A stretch of 64,000 nucleotides of DNA from Alkalihalobacillus sp. YIM B00296 (lineage in GTDB: Bacteria > Bacillota > Bacilli > Bacillales > Fictibacillaceae), in NCBI RefSeq assembly GCF_020179385.1, contig NZ_JAIBLJ010000002.1:62001-126000 (forward strand). Direction: 5' to 3'. Positions 1 through 9,081 of the stretch are shown one piece after another. The notes beneath the pieces were generated by a model that did no database searches, was not told the DNA's origin, and was given only the letters and a program-made list of their open reading frames with translations. The position numbers were made by a program, and so were the translations under genes. Every line of letters starts with the position of its first letter. Within the stretch, counting starts at the first letter, position 1.

Positions 1-1221
1 CAAGCTTTCTGCAACCACCTTTGGGTTGTCGGCAACAAACAGCAGCAAGTCTCCAGCTTTTGCATTGAAAGCCCCGATCAATTCTTTCTCCAATCCTTCA
101 TCAAAGAATTTGGCGATCGGACCTTTTAGGCCTTCCTCTTCGATCTTCAACCATGCAAGTCCTTTTGCACCATATACTTTTACGAAGTCGGTCAATTGAT
201 CGATATCTTTTCTTGAGAATTGGTCTGCTTGGCCACTTACATTAATCCCTTTTACAAATCCGCCGTTTTCAACAGTAGAGGAAAATACTTTGAAGTCTGA
301 TCCTTGCACCAGGGATGAGACGTTCACCAGTTCCATTCCAAAACGTGTGTCCGGTTTATCAGAACCATATCGATGCATCGCTTCTTCATATGTCATGCGT
401 GGTATCGGAGTTTCAAGGGTAATTCCTTTCGTCCCCTGCATGATTTTGCGTATCATTTCTTCGGTCATCTTGAAAAGGTCTTCTTTATCCATGAAAGAAG
501 TTTCGATATCGACCTGCGTAAATTCCGGTTGGCGATCTGCACGAAGGTCTTCATCCCGGAAACAACGGACAATTTGGTAATAACGTTCAATACCGGACAC
601 CATCAATAACTGCTTGAAAATTTGTGGGGATTGTGGCAACGCATAAAAATGACCTGGGTGTACACGGCTTGGCACAAGATAGTCACGCGCTCCTTCCGGT
701 GTACTTTTCGTAAGCATCGGTGTTTCTATCTCAAGGAAGTCATATCCGTCAAGGAAGTCTCTGATCAGTTTCGTCACTTTACTTCTGGTCTTGAGTGTCT
801 CTTGCATGAACGGACGACGAAGATCCAAATAACGATATCGCAACCGAACATCTTCCGTTAGTTCTTCCTTATCTGAAATAACAAAAGGCGGGGTCTTGGC
901 AGCATTGAGAATCTCTACTTTTTCTGCTCGGATTTCAATTTTACCCGTCTCGATATTTTCATTGATCGTCGATTCATCACGTCGGACCACTGTCCCTATG
1001 ACATCAAGAACATATTCGTTACGGACACGCTCTGCAAGGTCTGCTGCTTCCTTGGAGGTTTCGGGATTGAACACGACCTGTACAATACCGGAACGATCAC
1101 GAAGATCGATGAAGATGAGCCCGCCTAAGTCTCTTCGTTTTTGAACCCACCCTTTCAATTGTACTTCCACTCCGATTTCTTGTTCTGTCAGTTTCCCGCA
1201 ATGATGTGTTCTTCCAATCAT
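1..1221 (-). CDS. aspS: Aspartyl-tRNA synthetase (5' part, runs off the window)
   Basis: Class II aminoacyl-tRNA synthetase that charges tRNA(Asp) in the cytoplasm. Only the first 407 codons are present; the frame is still open at base 1, so the C-terminal part of the catalytic domain lies outside. Visible are the N-terminal anticodon-binding OB fold ([19 protein letters not shown]), the linker [12 protein letters not shown], motif 2-type [16 protein letters not shown] and the bacterial insertion domain with the start of its GAD-like fold. The ATG at 1221 overlaps the hisS stop as ATGA, so the two are translationally coupled and share the hisS promoter and T-box leader. Identity is secure. 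Confidence 0.97.
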   Translation of the reverse strand, partial: MIGRTHHCGKLTEQEIGVEVQLKGWVQKRRDLGGLIFIDLRDRSGIVQVVFNPETSKEAADLAERVRNEYVLDVIGTVVRRDESTINENIETGKIEIRAEKVEILNAAKTPPFVISDKEELTEDVRLRYRYLDLRRPFMQETLKTRSKVTKLIRDFLDGYDFLEIETPMLTKSTPEGARDYLVPSRVHPGHFYALPQSPQIFKQLLMVSGIERYYQIVRCFRDEDLRADRQPEFTQVDIETSFMDKEDLFKMTEEMIRKIMQGTKGITLETPIPRMTYEEAMHRYGSDKPDTRFGMELVNVSSLVQGSDFKVFSSTVENGGFVKGINVSGQADQFSRKDIDQLTDFVKVYGAKGLAWLKIEEEGLKGPIAKFFDEGLEKELIGAFNAKAGDLLLFVADNPKVVAESL

Positions 1222-2504
1222 GATTGTGATCCTCCCTCAACTTGTTTCAATATATAGTCTTTTGCTTCTGTGAGTTGTACCTCCACTTGTTCACCTGTGG
1301 CCATATCTTTTACATTGATGATTCCATTGTCGAGTTCATCCTCACCCAAAATAAGGACATATTTAGCGTTCAAGCGATCTGCTGCTTTAAACTGCGCCTT
1401 TATCTTTTTATCTAAGAAATCCTTGTCAGCCGTCAATCCGGCACTACGGAGTTCATTCAGGATCGACATACTCTGTTTTTTCGGCTTTTCACCTATTGAA
1501 ACAAGGTAGCAGTCAATGCCTTTTTGAACAGGCAATTCAATTTGTTCAGCTTCTAGTGCGACTAGAAAACGTTCTAGGCTCATTGCAAAACCGATGCCTG
1601 GTGTTTCAGGACCGCCGATCTCTTCAACTAAACCATTGTAACGGCCTCCACCGCTCAATGTGGTGATTGCCCCGAATCCTGGTGCTTCGCTCATGATTTC
1701 GAAAGCAGTGTGGTTATAGTAATCCAGGCCTCTTACCAATGTCGGGTCCACTTCATACGGAACACCTAGTTCGTCCAGATAAGTTTTTACATTTTCAAAA
1801 TATGACCGGGATGACTCATTCAAATAATCGAGGATCGAAGGTGCGGTCTGCATTTTCGGATGATTTCGATCTTTTTTACAATCCAAGATTCTGAGTGGAT
1901 TCGTATTGATCCGATTCTGACAGTCTTCACAAAGTTCATCCAATACAGGTTTGAAGTGATCAACCAGCGCTCTCCTGTGAGCTGTACGGCTTTCGTTATC
2001 ACCAAGTGAATTGATGATCAGCTTCAGATGTTTCAAGCCAAGCTCCTGATAAAGCTCCATCGCAAGTCCCATGACTTCGGCATCAATCGCTGGATCATTA
2101 CTTCCCAGCGCTTCGATTCCAAACTGTACAAATTGTCTTGTGCGTCCTTTCTGTGGCCGCTCATAACGGAACATCGGGCCGATATAATAAAGTTTCGTCG
2201 GTTGCTGGGCTTCGCCGAATAATTTGTTTTGTACAAAAGAACGGACAACGGAAGCGGTACCTTCTGGCCGCAATGTTAAGCTGCGGTCTCCCCGATCCTT
2301 GAACGTATACATCTCCTTCTGTACAATATCAGTCGTATCCCCGACACCACGTTGGAACAACTCCGTATACTCGAAAATCGGTGTACGGATTTCATGGTAA
2401 TTATATTTACGGCAAAGCTCCTTCGCCTTTTCTTCGATCAACTGCCATTTCTCGACTTCCCCTGGTAAAATATCCTGGGTTCCTCTAGGAATTTGAAAAC
2501 TCAT
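1218..2504 (-). CDS. hisS: Histidyl-tRNA synthetase
   Basis: Class II synthetase charging tRNA(His); 428 residues, normal for bacteria. Motif 2 region (LRPEGTA near residue 80; [14 protein letters not shown] near 113) and the histidine-specific signatures [12 protein letters not shown] (near 260) and GGGRYNGL are intact, followed by the C-terminal HGTP anticodon-binding domain. ATG at 2504 is preceded by a GAGGAG ribosome site. First gene of the hisS-aspS operon; a sigma-A promoter and a T-box leader lie upstream, separated from the start codon by an intergenic repeat copy (2572-2717). Confidence 0.98.
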   Translation of the reverse strand: MSFQIPRGTQDILPGEVEKWQLIEEKAKELCRKYNYHEIRTPIFEYTELFQRGVGDTTDIVQKEMYTFKDRGDRSLTLRPEGTASVVRSFVQNKLFGEAQQPTKLYYIGPMFRYERPQKGRTRQFVQFGIEALGSNDPAIDAEVMGLAMELYQELGLKHLKLIINSLGDNESRTAHRRALVDHFKPVLDELCEDCQNRINTNPLRILDCKKDRNHPKMQTAPSILDYLNESSRSYFENVKTYLDELGVPYEVDPTLVRGLDYYNHTAFEIMSEAPGFGAITTLSGGGRYNGLVEEIGGPETPGIGFAMSLERFLVALEAEQIELPVQKGIDCYLVSIGEKPKKQSMSILNELRSAGLTADKDFLDKKIKAQFKAADRLNAKYVLILGEDELDNGIINVKDMATGEQVEVQLTEAKDYILKQVEGGSQS

Positions 2505-2571
2505 CCCATTTCACTCCTCAACTTTTTTAAATACGATAAATGATCGGTTGTGATTCATTAGTAAAAAAATT

Positions 2572-2717
2572 GGCTTTGTAAATTTAATTTTCTTCTTTAT
2601 TCAGCGAAGTCCACGACACCCCTCCGGGAAAGTGAGCCAGACGAGACTGAAGTGATGAACGAGCAGGGAATCTTGCGGTCGCCCATATAAAAAACAGCCA
2701 TGAAGGATAACAAAGCC
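2572..2717. repeat. Intergenic hairpin repeat, short copy in the hisS leader
   Basis: A 146-bp block bounded by the inverted ends GGCTTTGT and ACAAAGCC. Inside, the segment around 2604-2645 (cgacacccctccgggaaagtgagcc, in pieces) matches the copy at 12868-13060 with changes. It carries no credible gene. It sits between the T-box terminator (2724-2773) and the hisS start codon (2504), so it is transcribed as part of the hisS mRNA leader whenever the terminator is read through. Confidence 0.6.
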
Positions 2718-2723
2718 TGAAAC

Positions 2724-3010
2724 TAAAAATACTCCCGCCCCTAATAAATAAATTAGAAGGGACGAGAGTATTTACCCGTGGTACCACCCTAGTTGAAGCA
2801 AATGTTTGCTCCCACTCAAGCTGCAGTTAACGCCTGCTTACGTTTGATCCCTACTGTAAGAGCATGTTATGTATGGTTCGGGATAAAACCTACGGAGTGT
2901 CTTTCGTCCAGGCTCTCTGTAGAAATGCTTCCAGCCAACGGCATTTCCTCTCTAGACATGAGTTTCTGAAGTACTTTTCTCCATCCTTGGTTATTTTCGT
3001 ATCATTTGAA
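2724..3010 (-). promoter_or_regulatory. T-box leader of hisS-aspS
   Basis: On the minus strand the conserved T-box AGGGTGGTACCACGGG lies at 2775-2790. It is followed at once by an intrinsic terminator (2724-2773): AAATACTC-CGTCCC arm, GGG-CGGGAGTATTTTT arm. Upstream are stem I-like sequences with an AGTA turn (in aaaagtac) and a candidate specifier triplet CAC (His) at 2897-2899 in gaaagaCACtcc. Known mechanism: uncharged tRNA(His) pairs with specifier and T-box and prevents termination. The T-box and terminator are certain; the specifier position is my reading. Confidence 0.92.
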
Positions 3011-3019
3011 TTGATTACT

Positions 3020-3048
3020 ATCATACGGACCTTTATTCCTGATGTCAA
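3020..3048 (-). promoter_or_regulatory. Sigma-A promoter of hisS-aspS
   Basis: Minus strand: TTGACA (3043-3048), 17-nt spacer, TATGAT (3020-3025). One mismatch to the vegetative consensus in total. Directly upstream of the T-box leader. Confidence 0.85.
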
Positions 3049-3101
3049 GACTATTTTCCATTTTATATTTTCCCATGCTTAATCCGAATAAATTCAAACG
3101 G

Positions 3102-3275
3102 TTATCTGTTCAATCGCTGTTTTAATTTTTTAACTGCCTCCAGGCTGACTCCGAACTCTTCGGCCAATTCATAAGTTGTCATCAAATGTTCTTTTTCAAT
3201 GAATTTATGAAAATCCAGACCAAACAATGTATTTGAACGATGTTCCAGCACATCATGTTTTAAACTTTTCCTCAT
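3102..3275 (-). CDS. Small helix-turn-helix protein, 57 aa
   Basis: Function unknown. The C-terminal half (TTYELAEEFGVSLEAVKKLKQ) reads as a compact helix-turn-helix of the sigma-factor/RNA-polymerase-associated kind; the N-terminal half is basic. The frame is open upstream to 3314, but the ATG at 3275 has a good AGGTGG site nine bases before it, and the upstream extension is not needed. A small gene of this type commonly sits between the SH3/amidase gene and hisS in Bacillus. It lies upstream of the hisS promoter and divergent from the amidase gene. Whether it binds DNA cannot be told from sequence. Confidence 0.7.
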   Translation of the reverse strand: MRKSLKHDVLEHRSNTLFGLDFHKFIEKEHLMTTYELAEEFGVSLEAVKKLKQRLNR

Positions 3276-3440
3276 CCTCTTCAACCACCTGTTTTTATAT
3301 TTACTACCTATCATTGCCTTTTCATCTGATTTTTTTACATATTAGAAAGGTATTTTCATGAAATTGGAGAACCCCATATATCAAAACCGCCACGGTCTGG
3401 ACCGATATAAGGAATAGAGATCAAGCATGGAGGTGTATAG

Positions 3441-5219
3441 GTGAAAAGGTTTTGGAATGTTTTTATCGTAAGTTGGCTGGTTTTCGGAGCGGTAACCCCT
3501 GCTTATACTAGTTCAGTATCAGCAGCAAATCAGGGATATGTAAAAATCAACGTCGATACATTGAATGTGCGGTCAGGTCCCGGACTCGACAACTCTGTTG
3601 TTGCCCAAGTACATAAGAATAAGGAGTACCTGATTCTTTCCGAAAAAGGGGAATGGCTTCAAATCCAGGTCGGCAGTAAAAAAGGTTGGATTGCCGGGTG
3701 GTTTGCAAAGAAAGTCAATAAATCCTCCAATGAATCCACTGGCAGTCCAACAGATCAATGGGTCTCGTCTATAGTGGATGGATTAAATGTCCGTTCTGGA
3801 CCCGACACATCCTTTTCGATTCTGGGGCAGATACACTCACATGAAAAGTACCAGGCAATTGAGACCAAAGAATCATGGACAAAAATCCGCTACAAAAACT
3901 CTACAGGGTGGCTTGCTTCATGGCTGACCGAATCTGCTAATAAACGAACAGGTAAGCAAAATCCAACCTCAACAGAACAGTCTGTCGTCAATATACCGAA
4001 CCTCAATGTACGGAGTGGCCCTGGAACAAATCACAATGTAATTGGGGCGATCAGTAAAGAGGATGGGGTTGAAATACTGAATATACAAAACGGCTGTTAT
4101 GAGATCAAGCTGAAACAAGGGAAAGGATGGGTTGCAGGCAAATATGTAATAAAGGCTCTGAACCCGGATCGTTCTTCAGGGACACCATCAACACCCCCTG
4201 CTTCATCACCAGCTGCCAAAGCAAAAGTGACTGTAAAGATATTGAATGTAAGAGACAAAGCAACCTTAAATGGAAAAGTCATTGGTCAAGTGATGAAAGA
4301 TTCCGAAGTCAAAATCGTAAAAAAAGAACATGATTGGGCATATATCGAATATGGAAACAAGAAGGGATGGGTCGCTTCCTGGTTTCTAGAAGAACTTAAA
4401 TCATCAACAACTCCTTCTACTGAAAGAAATTTATCCAATGACCCATCGGTATCTTTGCTTTATGATGGGACTAACCTTAGGAGCGGACCATCAACTAGTC
4501 ATAAAACCGTAGCTCGTGGAAATAAAGGAGATCAGTTTCCGATTCTTTCGAAACAAGGCGATTGGTATAAAATTAAGCTTTCAAAGCAGCAGGAAGCTTA
4601 TGTTGCCGGCTGGATCGTTTCACTGAGCGGAACTTCGATGCCAGAAGTGACTCATCCGACTGTAGGGGACCACTTGAAAGGGAAAACCATCGTATTGGAT
4701 GCCGGTCATGGCGGATATGACGGAGGAGCAGTTGGCATCACTTATGGTACAATTGAAAGAGATTTGAATTTAAGTGTTGCGAAGACCGTATCTTCAAAAT
4801 TACAAGCTGCAGGAGCAAAAGTGGTTATGACGAGAAGTGATCATCAATTTGTCAGTTTACCATTCAGAGTTTATTTGTCCCATTCGAATAGTGCCGATGC
4901 GTTCATCAGCTTGCATTTCAATTCATCCATATTCCCAAGCCCGAAAGGCATCAACTCGTTTTATTATTCAAAATCAAAAGATGCACCGCTTGCAAGCTCC
5001 TTACAGGACGAGCTCGTAAGACAGACGGGATTATCGAATCGTGGAGTTGCACATGGGGATTTTCAAGTTTTGAGGAGAAACCGTCAACCTGCTGTACTAT
5101 TAGAACTTGGCTTCCTGTCCAATTCACAGGAAGAACATTATATACGAACTGCGACCTATAAAGATAAAACAGGACATGCGATTTACAGAGGTCTTGCAAA
5201 ATATTTTTCATCTAAATAA
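3441..5219 (+). CDS. yrvJ: N-acetylmuramoyl-L-alanine amidase with five SH3b repeats (YrvJ type)
   Basis: Secreted peptidoglycan hydrolase that cleaves the bond between muramic acid and L-alanine. Order: signal peptide (first ~29 residues, ending near SSVSAA), five bacterial SH3 domains each carrying an LNVRSGP-like core (near residues 45, 112, 180, 255 and 338), then an Amidase_3 catalytic domain from about 410. Zinc and catalytic residues visible: DAGHGG, the Glu of IERDLN, SLHFN and LLELGFLSN. Start is GTG at 3441 with GGAGG seven bases upstream. One of the few plus-strand genes here. The SH3 repeats suggest wall binding; the exact role in growth or cell separation is inference. Confidence 0.93.
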   Translation: MKRFWNVFIVSWLVFGAVTPAYTSSVSAANQGYVKINVDTLNVRSGPGLDNSVVAQVHKNKEYLILSEKGEWLQIQVGSKKGWIAGWFAKKVNKSSNESTGSPTDQWVSSIVDGLNVRSGPDTSFSILGQIHSHEKYQAIETKESWTKIRYKNSTGWLASWLTESANKRTGKQNPTSTEQSVVNIPNLNVRSGPGTNHNVIGAISKEDGVEILNIQNGCYEIKLKQGKGWVAGKYVIKALNPDRSSGTPSTPPASSPAAKAKVTVKILNVRDKATLNGKVIGQVMKDSEVKIVKKEHDWAYIEYGNKKGWVASWFLEELKSSTTPSTERNLSNDPSVSLLYDGTNLRSGPSTSHKTVARGNKGDQFPILSKQGDWYKIKLSKQQEAYVAGWIVSLSGTSMPEVTHPTVGDHLKGKTIVLDAGHGGYDGGAVGITYGTIERDLNLSVAKTVSSKLQAAGAKVVMTRSDHQFVSLPFRVYLSHSNSADAFISLHFNSSIFPSPKGINSFYYSKSKDAPLASSLQDELVRQTGLSNRGVAHGDFQVLRRNRQPAVLLELGFLSNSQEEHYIRTATYKDKTGHAIYRGLAKYFSSK

Positions 5220-5227
5220 GTAACAAA

Positions 5228-5308
5228 TAAAGAACAGGCTTGTTGATCAAGCTCGTTCTTCCCACATAAAAAAGCAAGTTGACTTCATCCTAAAGCTCAT
5301 GCTTTTTT
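5228..5308. terminator. Paired hairpins between convergent yrvJ and dtd
   Basis: Two stem-loops: AAGAAC-GGCTTG/CAAGC-GTTCTT (5230-5260) and AAAAAAGCA/TGCTTTTTT (5269-5307), the latter overlapping the last codons of dtd. The T-run on the plus strand supports termination of yrvJ; on the minus strand the A-run gives a T-run for dtd. Confidence 0.5.
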
Positions 5309-5764
5309 TCGCTTATTTTTCATATCATCGGTATCTAAAATCAAGGTGACTGGACCATCGTTGTGGATCCGGACATCCATCAATGCACCAAACTTACCTG
5401 TTTCCACTTGGATCCCTTTATCCCGTAATCGTGAATTGAATTCTTCATAAAGTCCTTGTGCCTTATCCGGTTTAGCTGCACTCATGAAATTCGGACGTCT
5501 TCCTTTCCTGCAATCCCCATAAAGTGTGAATTGTGATACAGAAAGGATCGCCCCCCCAATATCGATCAGGGAGAGATTCATCTTTTCTTCTCCGTCTTCA
5601 AAAATACGCAGGTTGGGTATTTTTTCAGCTAAGGATTCGACATCCTCTGTTGTATCCGCATGTGTGATACCGACAAGAAGGACAAGTCCCTGTTCGATTT
5701 GACCGACGGTTTGGTCTTTCACAAGGACCTCTCCGCTTGTCACCCGCTGTACGACAATTCGCAT
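5297..5764 (-). CDS. dtd: D-aminoacyl-tRNA deacylase
   Basis: Removes D-amino acids mischarged onto tRNA, recycling the tRNA. Hallmark motifs are present: SQFTLYGD (substrate-pocket SQFTL) and the Gly-cis-Pro region NDGPVTL near the C-terminus. The ATG at 5764 (MRIVVQRV) has a GGAGG site; the longer open frame to 5809 overlaps the end of relA and lacks support. 155 residues, slightly longer than usual because of a basic tail (NKRKKA). It starts 13 bases after the relA stop, the usual relA-dtd pairing in Bacillus. Confidence 0.95.
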   Translation of the reverse strand: MRIVVQRVTSGEVLVKDQTVGQIEQGLVLLVGITHADTTEDVESLAEKIPNLRIFEDGEEKMNLSLIDIGGAILSVSQFTLYGDCRKGRRPNFMSAAKPDKAQGLYEEFNSRLRDKGIQVETGKFGALMDVRIHNDGPVTLILDTDDMKNKRKKA

Positions 5765-5777
5765 TATGTGTAACCTC

Positions 5778-7949
5778 CTATTGCATGACTCTTCGGACTG
5801 CGTACACATCAGGGATACGCTTGATCCTCTCGACTACCTTTTGTAGATGACTGACATTATGAATGGATATCGTCATGCTGATGGTAGCCATCTTATTCCT
5901 GTCTGATCGCCCAGACACTGCACTGATGTTCGTTTTCGTTTCAGCAACTGCCTGAAGTACTTCATTCAACAAACCTCTGCGGTCAAATCCATTGATTTCA
6001 ATGTCGACACTATAATTTTTCGATTGGTCCGTACTGCCTTCCCATTCAACTGGCAAAAAGCGGCTCTCATCATCTTCAACCCTAATATTCGGGCAATCTT
6101 TACGGTGAATCGAAACACCACGGCCTTTCGTAATATAGCCGAGGATATCATCACCGGGAACCGGATTACAGCATTTTGAGAGACGGATCAGAAGGTTGTC
6201 GATTCCCTTTACCTGGACGCCAACTTCTGTTTTCCGTTTCTGTGGTGTACCCTTCATTTCATTTATCGAATGGATCAGGCTTTCGGTTTCTTGATCCTTC
6301 TTCTTTCGTACTTTATCAGCAAGGCGGGTTGCAATCTGTGAGGCAGTAATCCCGCTATATCCCACTGCTGCATACATGTCCTCAATGTTTGAGAAGTTAT
6401 ACTTCTGGGCCACCCTGTTCAAGTTTTCTTGGGTAAGGACATCTTTCAATTCATAGCCGTCATTTTTGATCTCTTTTTCTACCAAATCTCTTCCTTTGGC
6501 TACATTCTCATCCCTTTTTTCTTTCTTGAACCATTGGCGGATCTTATTTTTTGCATGCGAACTTTGTGTCAACTTCAACCAGTCCTGGCTCGGACCATAG
6601 GAATGCTTGGATGTTAACACTTCAATTATATCACCAGTTTTCAGTTTGTAATCAAGTGGAACCATTTTCCCGTTGATTTTCGCACCTATACACTTGTTTC
6701 CGATTTCAGTATGAATCCTATAAGCGAAATCCAAAGGGACGGAACCTGATGGAAGTTCGATGACGTCTCCTTTTGGAGTAAAGACGAAAACCATATCGGA
6801 GAATAGATCGACTTTCAGGGATTCCATGAATTCTTCAGCATCTGACGCATCATTCTGCCATTCGAGAATTTCACGAAACCAGGTAAGTTTCTCTTCGAAT
6901 GTCTGATTCCGGTTGTTTATGCCTTCTTTATACGCCCAGTGGGCTGCAATCCCGTATTCTGCAACCCGATGCATCTCCTCTGTGCGGATTTGCACTTCCA
7001 GCGGATCGCCTTTTGGTCCAATAACAGTCGTATGCAAAGATTGATACATGTTCGCCTTAGGCATCGCGATATAGTCTTTGAATCGGCCGGGCATCGGTTT
7101 CCAGCATGTGTGGATGATCCCAAGGACGGCATAGCAATCACGGATATTATCGACAATCACACGTACAGCAAGCAAATCATAGATTTCGTTGAATTGCTTA
7201 TTCTGTTTCGTCATTTTGCGATAGATACTGTAGATATGTTTCGGTCTTCCCCAGATATCCGAATCAATGTTCACTTCACTCAATTTGGATTGGATATCAT
7301 CTATGACTTCCTGGACATACTGCTCCCGCTCATTACGTTTCTGTTTCATCAAGTTTACGATCCGATAATATTGCTGGGGATTCAGATAACGTAGTGCAAC
7401 ATCTTCAAGCTCCCACTTGATTGTTGAAATACCGAGCCGATGGGCAAGCGGTGCAAATATTTCAAGCGTTTCATTCGCCTTTTGGATTTGTTTCTCCTTG
7501 GGCATATGCTTTAACGTACGCATATTATGAAGACGGTCTGCAAGCTTGATCAGAATACAACGGATATCCTGAGCCATCGCCACAAACATTTTGCGGTGGT
7601 TCTCAGCTTGTTGTTCTTCTTTTGATTTGAATTTGATTTTCTTAAGCTTTGTGACGCCATCGACCAACATGGCGACTTCTTCTGTAAAAGTATCCGTCAG
7701 TTCCTCCAGGGTAACGTCTGTATCTTCAACGACATCATGAAGAAACCCTGCTGCAATCGTAGGTGCATCCATTTCCAGGTTCACAAGGATGTCCGCTACT
7801 TCAACAGGATGGTCAATATAAGGGTCGCCCGATTTCCGAAATTGCCCCTCATGAGCATCTCTGGCAAACTCGTACGCCCTCTGCAAAAAATCTATATCTT
7901 CTTTCGGCAAATAGGTTGCCGCTTTATTCATTACTTCTAGAATGGCCAT
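5778..7949 (-). CDS. relA: Bifunctional (p)ppGpp synthetase/hydrolase Rel
   Basis: Long RSH enzyme of the stringent response: makes (p)ppGpp on starved ribosomes and hydrolyses it otherwise. 723 residues from the ATG at 7949 ([16 protein letters not shown] site); an in-frame ATG at 7964 is less well placed. Domains: HD hydrolase with His47 and HD71-72 (FLHDVVEDT), synthetase ([13 protein letters not shown] near 240; [11 protein letters not shown]), TGS near 390-450, zinc-finger-like segment with CCNPVPGD and DCPNIR, and C-terminal ACT. Both catalytic sites look intact, so this is a true bifunctional Rel. Candidate promoter at 7988-8016. Confidence 0.97.
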   Translation of the reverse strand: MAILEVMNKAATYLPKEDIDFLQRAYEFARDAHEGQFRKSGDPYIDHPVEVADILVNLEMDAPTIAAGFLHDVVEDTDVTLEELTDTFTEEVAMLVDGVTKLKKIKFKSKEEQQAENHRKMFVAMAQDIRCILIKLADRLHNMRTLKHMPKEKQIQKANETLEIFAPLAHRLGISTIKWELEDVALRYLNPQQYYRIVNLMKQKRNEREQYVQEVIDDIQSKLSEVNIDSDIWGRPKHIYSIYRKMTKQNKQFNEIYDLLAVRVIVDNIRDCYAVLGIIHTCWKPMPGRFKDYIAMPKANMYQSLHTTVIGPKGDPLEVQIRTEEMHRVAEYGIAAHWAYKEGINNRNQTFEEKLTWFREILEWQNDASDAEEFMESLKVDLFSDMVFVFTPKGDVIELPSGSVPLDFAYRIHTEIGNKCIGAKINGKMVPLDYKLKTGDIIEVLTSKHSYGPSQDWLKLTQSSHAKNKIRQWFKKEKRDENVAKGRDLVEKEIKNDGYELKDVLTQENLNRVAQKYNFSNIEDMYAAVGYSGITASQIATRLADKVRKKKDQETESLIHSINEMKGTPQKRKTEVGVQVKGIDNLLIRLSKCCNPVPGDDILGYITKGRGVSIHRKDCPNIRVEDDESRFLPVEWEGSTDQSKNYSVDIEINGFDRRGLLNEVLQAVAETKTNISAVSGRSDRNKMATISMTISIHNVSHLQKVVERIKRIPDVYAVRRVMQ

Positions 7950-7987
7950 GCAATCACCTATCATATGTTGATTGGTATATAAATTCT

Positions 7988-8016
7988 ATTATCGTTAAAA
8001 TTTGACTTCCTGTAAA
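7988..8016 (-). promoter_or_regulatory. Candidate sigma-A promoter of relA
   Basis: Minus strand TTTACA (8011-8016), 17-nt spacer, GATAAT (7988-7993), about 40 bases before the relA start. Lies downstream of the repeat copy 8088-8470, so the repeat is not in the relA transcript from this promoter. Confidence 0.5.
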
Positions 8017-8087
8017 GCGAAAAGAGAAATTTGTCGAATCATTCTTTGTGACAAATTCTTCTAATGGGAATCCTCTGTTAATTTAAT

Positions 8088-8470
8088 GTTGATTTTATGC
8101 TGGCTAAAGAAAAGCAGAAGCGACCTGCTTAGTCACGTAGATCACTGGAAAACAGACGAGGAGGCTCGAACCAAACAAAGTTCGGTTCTGCGTGGGTAAC
8201 ACTTCGACCTAAATCAATGTGTCGACCGCCGCAGGAAGTTTGAAGTGATCCAAGTGACTGGTCGCTGAGCTGGACATCACATCTCTGCATCCAAACTTTT
8301 TACAGGCTTAGCCTAATTCCGAGAGCCTCCTCACTTGCACAGGATGTGCTGGCATCGACGTTCACCACAAGACGTGGTAGTTTTTAGTCGAAGAACCTTA
8401 AATTGCAGGTCGCTCAGGATCTATCCTGGCTTATTTTACCCGCAGGAGTGTCACGAATTTAGTAGAAAAG
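8088..8470. repeat. Intergenic hairpin repeat, long copy between apt and relA
   Basis: The longest fully modular copy. Outer part: GTTGATTTT at 8088 and the mirrored cccgcaggagtgtcacgaattta near 8440-8461. The 9-bp arms GCGACCTGC (8120-8128) and GCAGGTCGC (8405-8413) enclose an internal module holding gacgaggaggct, the highly conserved ~30-nt core (around 8172-8203), gtttgaagtgatccaagtg and ttgcacaggatgtgctggc. Short open frames inside (for example 8335-8520 +) are not supported by ribosome sites or conservation of frame among copies. Confidence 0.7.
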
Positions 8471-8523
8471 GGGTTTCCCCCCTCACTTTTTACTATGAAA
8501 TGCGGAGTTTCGAGTATTAGAAA

Positions 8524-8551
8524 AAACGAGCCCTGCTGAGAGCCCGTTTAT
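8524..8551 (-). terminator. Intrinsic terminator after apt
   Basis: Minus strand AACGGGCTCT-cagc-AGGGCTCGTT followed by TTTT; the stem contains two G-U pairs. Confidence 0.75.
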
Positions 8552-8564
8552 TTATCGTCCAAAT

Positions 8565-9077
8565 TTAATATTGCATGAGTGTAAAAATGTCATACCCGTC
8601 CAATTTTTCCCGACCGTTCAAGTAAGTCAATTCAATCATGAATGCGATTCCAACTACAATCCCGCCAAGCTTTTCTACTAATTGGACCGTAGCTTCAATC
8701 GTCCCACCGGTCGCAAGGAGATCATCTGTGATCAAAACCCGTTCGCCTGGTTTAATCGCATCCTTATGGATTGTCAATACATCTTTACCATATTCTTTCC
8801 CGTAGTCGACCTTTACCACTTCACGTGGCAGTTTCCCTTCTTTACGAATCGGTACGAATCCGACTTCCATCGCATATGCAACCGGGCATCCGACGATGAA
8901 TCCCCGTGCTTCAGGTCCTACAACCACATCAATTTGCTTTTCCTTTGCATATGTAACGATATCATCCATCGCTTGTTTGTAGATTTGACCTTCTTGCATA
9001 AGTGTAGATATGTCCTTGAAACGAATTCCTTTATGAGGGAAATCTTCAACAACTTCGATATATTGTTTATAATCCAT
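8565..9077 (-). CDS. apt: Adenine phosphoribosyltransferase
   Basis: Purine salvage enzyme: adenine + PRPP to AMP. 170 residues, the normal length, from ATG 9077 ([10 protein letters not shown]); the frame is open to 9125 but that extension overlaps recJ coding sequence. The PRPP-binding loop [13 protein letters not shown] and the conserved [10 protein letters not shown] region are clear. Its start is only five bases past the recJ stop and its GAGGAGG site lies within recJ, so it is coupled to recJ. Part of the conserved recJ-apt-relA neighbourhood. Confidence 0.97.
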   Translation of the reverse strand: MDYKQYIEVVEDFPHKGIRFKDISTLMQEGQIYKQAMDDIVTYAKEKQIDVVVGPEARGFIVGCPVAYAMEVGFVPIRKEGKLPREVVKVDYGKEYGKDVLTIHKDAIKPGERVLITDDLLATGGTIEATVQLVEKLGGIVVGIAFMIELTYLNGREKLDGYDIFTLMQY

Positions 9078-9081
9078 CTTT

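Noticed and set aside
2864-3082. Plus-strand frame across the hisS T-box
   Set aside because: Antisense to a clear T-box leader and promoter; no ribosome site.
8335-8520. Small frames inside repeat copies (also 12894-13103, 51585-51773, 30758-30946)
   Set aside because: The frame is not kept between copies and starts lack ribosome sites, so the repeats are treated as non-coding.
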